From BJHL01 sp035299305 (GTDB lineage Bacteria; Planctomycetota; Phycisphaerae; Phycisphaerales; UBA1924), in the NCBI GenBank assembly GCA_035299305.1, contig DATGWV010000187.1:1-6584 (forward strand): a stretch of 6,584 nt of DNA, in the 5' to 3' direction. The translations under genes and the position numbers were made by a program. The first letter of the stretch is position 1, and every line of letters starts with the position of its first letter. Below the pieces are notes generated by a model that saw only the letters and a list, made by a program, of their open reading frames with translations, was not told where the DNA came from and ran no database searches. This document shows positions 1 to 4,401 of the stretch, piece by piece.

Positions 1-1
1 G

Positions 2-1639
2 GGGCATCGCTGGGTGCATCCGCTGTCGCCCGTGGGTGACGGCACCGCGATCAAGCGAGCGATCAACGCGCTGACATTCGGTGACATGCAGGACTTCACG
101 CCCAGCTTTCAGCTGTCGCTGAACTCGCTCAAGGATGCGGACGCGGGGCAGAAGCACATGATCGTCATCAGCGATGGTGACCCCAGCATGCCGCCCGTGA
201 GCTTGTTGCAGGAGTTCAAGGACAACGGCATCACGTGCAGCACGGTCGAGGTGTTTCCGCACAGCGGGGCGGATAGCAGCCGCATGGAAGAGATCGCGCG
301 GCTGACGGGCGGGCGGCATTACTTCGTGAACACGCAGGCGGGGTTGGCGAAGCTGCCTGAGATCTTCATGAAGGAAGCGATGACGGTGCGGCGGAGTTTG
401 ATTTGGGAAAGCGGCAAGGGTGTAACGCCCAGCCTGCTGCCCGGCGCGAGCTCGACACTGCGCGGCGTGACGAGCGTGCCGGTTATCAATGGATACGTGG
501 TGACGGCGGAGCGCGAAGGGCTGGCGCTGACAACGGCGAAAGTGATCGGGGCTGATCCGGATCAGGGCGATCCGCTGCTGGCACAGTGGCAGTATGGCCT
601 GGGACGCGTCGTGGCGTACACGAGCGACGCGAGCACGAAGTGGAATGCGAGCTGGGTGGGCTGGCAGGGATATCGGCAGTTCTGGGAACAGCACGTGCGC
701 TGGACGATGCGGCCGCAAGGCAGCGCAAATGTGCGCGTGTTGACTGAAACCAAGGGCGACAACACGCTGGTGACGATCGAAGCGCTTGACACCAAGGGTG
801 AGCGGCTGAGCTTCGCGAACTTTCGCGGGCGACTGGCCAAGCCGGACGGCACGGGCGAGGGCGTGGAGTTCACGCAGGTTGCGCCGGGGCGGTATCAGGC
901 GACGGTGCCGACCGAACTGTCGGGCAGTTATGTGCTCAGCGCGCGATACGCGGCGAGTGATGCGAACGTGGCGGGAGGCGTGCTGGAAGGTGCGGTGCAG
1001 GCGGCGATTTCGCGGCCATTCGCCGATGAGTATCGCGTGCTGCGTGACAACACCGCGCTGCTGACGCAGATTGCGGAACTGACGGGCGGGCGCGTGCTGA
1101 CGGGTGATCCGCGTGTGGACGCGCTGTGGGACCGGACCGCGCTGGAGATGCCAGTCGCGAAGACGCCCATCTGGCTGACGGTCGCGATCATCGGATTGAT
1201 TCTGTTTGTGCTTGACGTGGGCGTGCGGCGCGTGCGGCTGGACGCACAGATGGTGCTCAATGTCTTCCGTCGTGCATTTGGCAAGAGCGCGGTGGCGACA
1301 GGGAACGTGGGCGGATTGAAAGCGGCACGCGAACAGGCGCGAGCGAAGATTCAGGCGCGTGCGGCGAGCGGCGGGACACAGCTTTCGTCGGAACAACTTG
1401 CGAAGCAGGCGAAGGAAGAGGCGCAGCGCGCGGTGTCGACCGCCGGACGGAAGTTTGAAGCGACGACCGAGCAGCTCAAGGGTGCGAGTGGCAACATCGC
1501 GATGGGCGGCGCGGATGCCAAGCCGCAGAAGATTGAAGAAAAGGCGCGGCCTGTGGACCAGCCGCAGCAGCCCGGCGAGGGGATGAGCCGGCTGATGCAG
1601 GCGAAGAAGAAGGCGCGGGAGGGGATGGAAGATGAGTAA
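2..1639 (+). CDS. VWA / glutamine-amidotransferase-like membrane protein, C-terminal part (5' end outside window)
   Basis: The reading frame is open from base 2, so the gene begins upstream; the GTG at 14 is only an internal candidate and has no visible ribosome binding site. What remains is the second half of a VWA domain: a GDGT loop at 35-46, like the third metal-site motif, and an SDG motif at 170-178. The DxSxS motif must lie upstream. Then follow a beta-rich region with a VVAYTSDAS...W..W.GY..FW stretch (about 610-700), which I associate with large planctomycete VWA/GATase-like proteins, and one membrane helix (about 1166-1222). After the helix comes a roughly 135-residue Ala/Lys/Gln/Glu-rich tail that is probably cytoplasmic and partly coiled coil. 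The protein would be an envelope partner of the MoxR ATPase encoded next. The family call is fairly sure; the substrate is unknown. Confidence 0.8.
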   Translation, partial: GHRWVHPLSPVGDGTAIKRAINALTFGDMQDFTPSFQLSLNSLKDADAGQKHMIVISDGDPSMPPVSLLQEFKDNGITCSTVEVFPHSGADSSRMEEIARLTGGRHYFVNTQAGLAKLPEIFMKEAMTVRRSLIWESGKGVTPSLLPGASSTLRGVTSVPVINGYVVTAEREGLALTTAKVIGADPDQGDPLLAQWQYGLGRVVAYTSDASTKWNASWVGWQGYRQFWEQHVRWTMRPQGSANVRVLTETKGDNTLVTIEALDTKGERLSFANFRGRLAKPDGTGEGVEFTQVAPGRYQATVPTELSGSYVLSARYAASDANVAGGVLEGAVQAAISRPFADEYRVLRDNTALLTQIAELTGGRVLTGDPRVDALWDRTALEMPVAKTPIWLTVAIIGLILFVLDVGVRRVRLDAQMVLNVFRRAFGKSAVATGNVGGLKAAREQARAKIQARAASGGTQLSSEQLAKQAKEEAQRAVSTAGRKFEATTEQLKGASGNIAMGGADAKPQKIEEKARPVDQPQQPGEGMSRLMQAKKKAREGMEDE

Positions 1640-1718
1640 AGCGGAAAGTGAAATGCGAAAAGTGAGGATGTGCCGGACACGTTCGCGGGCGGTGCCACCG
1701 GACGCGCGTGAGGTGGGC

Positions 1719-1751
1719 GGTGTCGGTTCGCTTGTCGTCGAGACACCTTTT
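1719..1751 (+). terminator. Weak rho-independent terminator-like hairpin
   Basis: GGTGTC (1719-1724) pairs perfectly with GACACC (1742-1747), and TTTT follows at 1748-1751. The loop is long (17 nt) and the T-run short, so it is a weak candidate. GGGC (1715-1718) can also pair with GCCC (1752-1755) across the T-run, which could compete with termination. If it works, it would separate the upstream VWA gene from the MoxR operon. Confidence 0.3.
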
Positions 1752-1853
1752 GCCCGTTGCGTGAGTGATCATGGCATTCTCACTGGTCGTATCAGGTTCT
1801 CAGAAGTTCGATTTCCGATTTGAGCTTTGTCGCTGTGGTTTGTTCTCTGGTTT

Positions 1854-1858
1854 GGAGG
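1854..1858 (+). promoter_or_regulatory. Ribosome binding site of the MoxR gene
   Basis: GGAGG lies 4 nt before the ATG at 1863. It decides the start: an in-frame TTG at 1827 would add 12 residues but has no purine-rich element ahead of it. Confidence 0.75.
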
Positions 1859-1862
1859 CCCC

Positions 1863-2906
1863 ATGTCTGTCGTGAGTCGTGAAGTTCCGATTGAAACGCC
1901 TGCCGAAGTGCGGGCGCAGTGCGAGAAGTTCCGCGACACCTTCAAGCGATTGAAGGATGAAGTGGGCAAGGTGGTCGTGGGCCACAGCAGTGTGGTGGAA
2001 GCGACGCTGATTTCGCTCTTTGCGGGCGGGAACGTGCTGCTGGAAGGCGTGCCTGGACTGGGCAAGACGCTCTTGGTGCGCACGCTGGCGCAGACGTTGA
2101 GCCTGCCGTTCAGCCGCATTCAGTTCACGCCGGACCTGATGCCCGCCGACGTGTTGGGCACGAACGTGGTGATGGAAGACCCGGGCACGGGACGGCGCAA
2201 GTTTGAATTTCAGAAGGGGCCGATCTTCGCTCAGATCGTGCTGGCGGACGAAATCAACCGCGCCACGCCCAAGACGCAGAGCGCGCTGCTGGAAGCCATG
2301 CAGGAGCGCAGCGTGACGGTGGGCGGCACCACGTACAAGCTCAATCAGCCGTTCCTGGTGCTGGCGACGCAGAACCCGATTGAACAGGAAGGCACGTATC
2401 CGCTGCCTGAAGCGCAGCTGGACCGCTTCCTGTTCAAGATCGTCGTGGGCTACAGCCAGCTTGATGACCTGATGACGATTCTGGATCGCACGACGGGCGC
2501 GGTCACGCCCGAGGTGGGCAACATCCTTGACGGCCCCACGATTCTGGAAATGCAGAAGCTCGTGCGCGGCTGCATCGTCGCGCCGCATGTGAAGCAGTAC
2601 GTCGCGCGGCTTGTGCTCGCGACGCACCCGCAAGGCCAACTCGCGGCGGGCGGCGCAGGCGGGCCGACCAACAAGTACGTGCGCTGCGGATCATCGCCTC
2701 GCGGCGCTCAGGCCCTGCTGATGGGCGGCAAGGTCAAGGCACTTGTCGAAGGCCGATACCACGTGAGCTTCAAGGACATCCAGCACGTCGCGACGCTGTG
2801 CCTGCGGCATCGACTGCTGCTGAACTTTGAAGCGGAAGCCGACCGCGTTGATCCGGATGTGCTGGTGAAGCAGATTCTGGAGTTGACGCCGACGGAGATG
2901 AAGTAA
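1863..2906 (+). CDS. MoxR-family AAA+ ATPase
   Basis: A cytoplasmic 347-residue ATPase of normal length for MoxR proteins. MoxR ATPases act as chaperone-like motors, usually with a VWA-domain partner encoded nearby, as seen on both sides here. Motifs are intact: Walker A GVPGLGKT at residues 62-69, Walker B VLADE at 126-130, sensor-1 Asn171 in ATQNP, a candidate arginine finger in EAQLDRF (183-189), and sensor-2 Arg280 in GSSPRG (276-281). The GPIFAQIVLADEINR and NPIEQEGTYPLPEAQLDRF stretches are hallmarks of this family. A Gly/Ala-rich linker (about 259-268) precedes sensor 2. The ATG at 1863 is chosen because GGAGG lies just upstream. The stop is directly followed by the left repeat of the GxxExxY cassette. 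No disabling change is visible. Confidence 0.96.
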   Translation: MSVVSREVPIETPAEVRAQCEKFRDTFKRLKDEVGKVVVGHSSVVEATLISLFAGGNVLLEGVPGLGKTLLVRTLAQTLSLPFSRIQFTPDLMPADVLGTNVVMEDPGTGRRKFEFQKGPIFAQIVLADEINRATPKTQSALLEAMQERSVTVGGTTYKLNQPFLVLATQNPIEQEGTYPLPEAQLDRFLFKIVVGYSQLDDLMTILDRTTGAVTPEVGNILDGPTILEMQKLVRGCIVAPHVKQYVARLVLATHPQGQLAAGGAGGPTNKYVRCGSSPRGAQALLMGGKVKALVEGRYHVSFKDIQHVATLCLRHRLLLNFEAEADRVDPDVLVKQILELTPTEMK

Positions 2907-2950
2907 GAGGTCGCGGAGGAGCGGAGAGAGGCAGAGGAACGCGGAGTTGT
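2906..2950 (+). repeat. Left arm of inverted repeat flanking the GxxExxY gene
   Basis: A purine-rich stretch that begins on the last base of the MoxR stop codon. It has three GCGGAG hexamers (2913-2918, 2921-2926, 2941-2946) and one variant, GCAGAG (2931-2936), so the unit starts are 8, 10 and 10 nt apart. The blocks AGAGG (2906-2910), TCGCGGAGG (2911-2919) and ACGCGGAG (2939-2946) all recur, in the same order, in the reverse complement of 3421-3470. The match is imperfect, with small gaps. Confidence 0.75.
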
Positions 2951-2956
2951 GAGGAG
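2951..2956 (+). promoter_or_regulatory. Ribosome binding site of the GxxExxY gene
   Basis: GAGGAG ends 5 nt before the GTG at 2962 and supports that start. It lies just inside the left repeat arm, so the cassette appears to bring its own translation signal. Confidence 0.65.
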
Positions 2957-2961
2957 ACTTT

Positions 2962-3414
2962 GTGGCGATTGGTCCATCGAGCAAGCTGAGTGACGTGCCG
3001 GCAGCGTGGAACGCGCTGACGGAGGCGGTCATCGGGGCGGCGATGGAGGTTCATCGCACGCTGCGTCCAGGCATGCTCGAACGCATGTATGAAGCCGCGT
3101 TGTGCCACGAACTAAAGCTTCGCGGCGTTGGGTTTGCTCGACAGAAATCGATTGCGATGAGCTACAAAGGTGTGTCTTTGGGTGAGCATGTGCTTGATGT
3201 CGTGGTCGATGAACTGCTCGTGGTCGAGATCAAGTCGGTGGAACTCGTTCACGATGTGCATCTTCATCAGTTGGTCAGTTACATGCACTCAGGCCGACTC
3301 TCGCTGGGGCTGCTGCTCAATTTCAACGTTCCGCGACTCAAGGATGGCATCTATCGACGCGTGCTCAGTTCTGCTGCATCGATTCCCCGACAGATGCTCG
3401 ACGATCAGTCATAG
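2962..3414 (+). CDS. GxxExxY-family protein (PD-(D/E)XK nuclease-like fold)
   Basis: A 150-residue soluble protein. The naming motif is present as GMLERMY (residues 37-43) after an AAMEVHRTLRPG helix. The core follows: LDVVVDELLVVEIKSVE (about 78-94), with Asp79, Glu89 and Lys91 placed as in a PD-(D/E)XK active site, then Gln103 in the next helix, and GLLLNFNVPRLKDGIYRRV near the end. Family members are usually around 125-130 residues; the extra length here is split between a short N-terminal lead and the C-terminus. The cellular role of the family is not established. A nuclease-like activity is inferred from the fold and the apparently intact acidic/Lys triad. The GTG start is backed by GAGGAG 5 nt upstream; a later GTG at 2995 has no such support. 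The gene interrupts an otherwise functionally uniform cluster, has lower GC than its neighbour and lies between inverted repeats, all suggesting separate origin. Confidence 0.9.
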   Translation: MAIGPSSKLSDVPAAWNALTEAVIGAAMEVHRTLRPGMLERMYEAALCHELKLRGVGFARQKSIAMSYKGVSLGEHVLDVVVDELLVVEIKSVELVHDVHLHQLVSYMHSGRLSLGLLLNFNVPRLKDGIYRRVLSSAASIPRQMLDDQS

Positions 3415-3420
3415 CACTCC

Positions 3421-3470
3421 ACCACCTCCGCGTCTCTCCGCTCCCCTCCGCCCCTCCGCGACCCGCCTCT
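3421..3470 (-). repeat. Right arm of inverted repeat flanking the GxxExxY gene
   Basis: A pyrimidine-rich stretch that ends one base before the DUF58 ATG. Four perfect CTCCGC hexamers lie at 3426-3431, 3436-3441, 3446-3451 and 3454-3459, with unit starts 10, 10 and 8 nt apart. That is the mirror image of the 8, 10, 10 spacing in the left arm. CCTCCGCGA (3453-3461), CTCCGCGT (3426-3433) and CCTCT (3466-3470) are reverse complements of left-arm blocks. Four extra bases (3462-3465) are the main outer gap in the alignment. Confidence 0.75.
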
Positions 3471-3471
3471 C

Positions 3472-4401
3472 ATGCTGAAGACCGCCTCCATCTCCCGTCC
3501 CAAGACCGTTGACGATCTGCTCAACACCGAGCTCATCGCCAAGCTTGATCCGCTGGACCTTTCCAGCAAGCGGGTCTTCTTTGGCAAGCTCAAGGGTGAG
3601 CGGCGGAGCAAGAAGCGCGGGCAGTCGGTTGAGTTCGCGGATCATCGGCCTTACACCACGGGCGATGACATTCGACACATCGACTGGAACATCTACGCGC
3701 GGCTTGACACGCTTTTTCTCAAGTTGTTTCTCGAGGAAGAGGACCTGTCGCTGCATGTGGTGATTGACTGCTCAGCGAGCAGCGACTGCGGGGAGCCCAA
3801 CAAGTTCATCTTCATGCAGCGAGCCGCGGCGGCGCTTGGATACATCGGGCTAGTCAATCTCAATCGCGTGACGATGACGGCGATGGGAGATCGCGAAGAC
3901 GGCTCTGGTATTGTCGGCTCGCTCCGCGATCTGCGCGGCAGGCGGCGGCTGCATGATCTCGCATCGTTCCTGTGCGGGCTGGAACCCAAGGGCTCGTTCA
4001 ACTTCCGCAACGCGGCGGAGCGCATCGCGCTGTCACGCAGAGGCAAGGGCATCATGCTGGTCTTCAGCGACTTCTTCTTCAAGGACGGGTTTGAAGAAGG
4101 ACTGCGGCGACTTGTGGGGCATGGGTACGACGTCTTCTGCGTGCAGGTGCTGAGCCCGCAGGAGCTCGAGCCGCCCATCACGGGCGACTTGCGGCTGCGC
4201 GACATCGAGGACAACGACTCGGCGGAAGTGACCATCTCCGCGCCTCTGCTGAAGCGGTACAAGGCGAATCTCGCGGCGTATTGCAAGAGTCTTGAGCAGT
4301 TCTGCGTGCAGCGCGACATGCAACTGATGACCGTGCGCAGTGACACGCCGGTGGACACGCTGGTGCTCGACTACCTGCGGCGGAAGGGAGTCGTCAAGTG
4401 A
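3472..4401 (+). CDS. DUF58-domain protein (VWA-like, MoxR-associated)
   Basis: A 309-residue soluble protein of usual length for the family, with no membrane helix seen. The DUF58 signature EFADHRPYTTGDDIRHIDWNIYARLDTLFLKLF spans residues 54-86, preceded by the typical GKLKGERRSKKRG basic segment. A VWA-like core follows: DCSAS at 99-103 matches DxSxS, and LVFSDFF at 196-202 stands where the second metal-site loop is expected. DUF58 proteins are regularly encoded beside MoxR ATPases and BatA-type proteins; their exact job is unproven. The ATG at 3472 fits the family N-terminus, but no Shine-Dalgarno sequence precedes it because the upstream bases are the pyrimidine-rich repeat arm. Its stop overlaps the next start by 4 nt (GTGA), implying translational coupling. 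Confidence 0.94.
   Translation: MLKTASISRPKTVDDLLNTELIAKLDPLDLSSKRVFFGKLKGERRSKKRGQSVEFADHRPYTTGDDIRHIDWNIYARLDTLFLKLFLEEEDLSLHVVIDCSASSDCGEPNKFIFMQRAAAALGYIGLVNLNRVTMTAMGDREDGSGIVGSLRDLRGRRRLHDLASFLCGLEPKGSFNFRNAAERIALSRRGKGIMLVFSDFFFKDGFEEGLRRLVGHGYDVFCVQVLSPQELEPPITGDLRLRDIEDNDSAEVTISAPLLKRYKANLAAYCKSLEQFCVQRDMQLMTVRSDTPVDTLVLDYLRRKGVVK
4382..4390 (+). promoter_or_regulatory. Ribosome binding site of the BatA-type VWA gene
   Basis: GGAAGGGAG lies inside the end of the DUF58 gene, 7 nt before the GTG at 4398. It supports that overlapping start over any later codon. Confidence 0.7.

Larger units (their letters stand above)
1640..1862. other. Intergenic region between the VWA gene and the MoxR gene
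   Basis: This 223-nt gap is the longest untranslated stretch in the window. A small open frame (1632-1823) crosses it but resembles nothing and looks spurious. The left edge has two near-identical 11-mers, GCGGAAAGTGA (1641-1651) and GCGAAAAGTGA (1655-1665), 14 nt apart. The right edge has CGATTT twice (1809-1814 and 1816-1821). A terminator-like hairpin lies at 1719-1751. GTGAG (1761-1765) and CTCAC (1779-1783) form a short inverted repeat that could be an operator or mean nothing. A promoter for the MoxR gene is expected here, but I could not find convincing -35 and -10 boxes. Confidence 0.6.
2906..3471. mobile_element. Putative GxxExxY cassette with terminal inverted repeats
   Basis: About 565 bp fit exactly between the MoxR stop and the DUF58 start and hold one gene bracketed by inverted repeats. 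The gene is about 52% GC in a hand-counted 180-nt sample (3121-3300), against about 67% in two 60-nt samples of the MoxR gene (2041-2100, 2281-2340). In related clusters, moxR-type and DUF58 genes are normally adjacent, so an insertion is the simplest reading. No transposase and no target-site duplication are visible. Calling it mobile is therefore inference; an old insertion or a locally evolved repeat pair is also possible. Confidence 0.4.

Noticed and set aside
1757..1795. Possible sigma-70-like promoter (TTGCGT with a TAT-containing box further down)
   Set aside because: The -10 match is poor at any acceptable spacing, so I could not support a promoter call.
1632..1823. A 63-codon plus-strand frame overlapping the end of the first VWA gene and most of the intergenic gap
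   Set aside because: It starts inside the preceding gene, has an unremarkable Arg/Val-rich product with no family resemblance, and runs through the repeats and the hairpin.
1827..1862. Upstream TTG start that would lengthen the MoxR protein by 12 residues
   Set aside because: No ribosome binding site precedes it, and the added residues would be encoded by the bases that include the GGAGG site of the ATG at 1863.
1800..2639. A 279-codon open frame on the minus strand, opposite the MoxR gene
   Set aside because: The opposite strand encodes a full MoxR ATPase with all motifs. The antisense product is Arg/His/Gln-rich with no recognisable domain, typical of a shadow frame in high-GC coding DNA.
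2913..2946. GCGGAG units considered as a CRISPR or tandem minisatellite array
   Set aside because: The units are only 6 nt, with 2-4 nt between them, and are mirrored on the other side of one gene. No spacer-like segments or cas genes are present; an inverted-repeat reading fits better.
3693..4358. A 221-codon open frame on the minus strand, opposite the DUF58 gene
   Set aside because: It is Ser/Arg-rich low-complexity sequence lying wholly against a well-supported DUF58 reading frame; no domain or ribosome binding site supports it.
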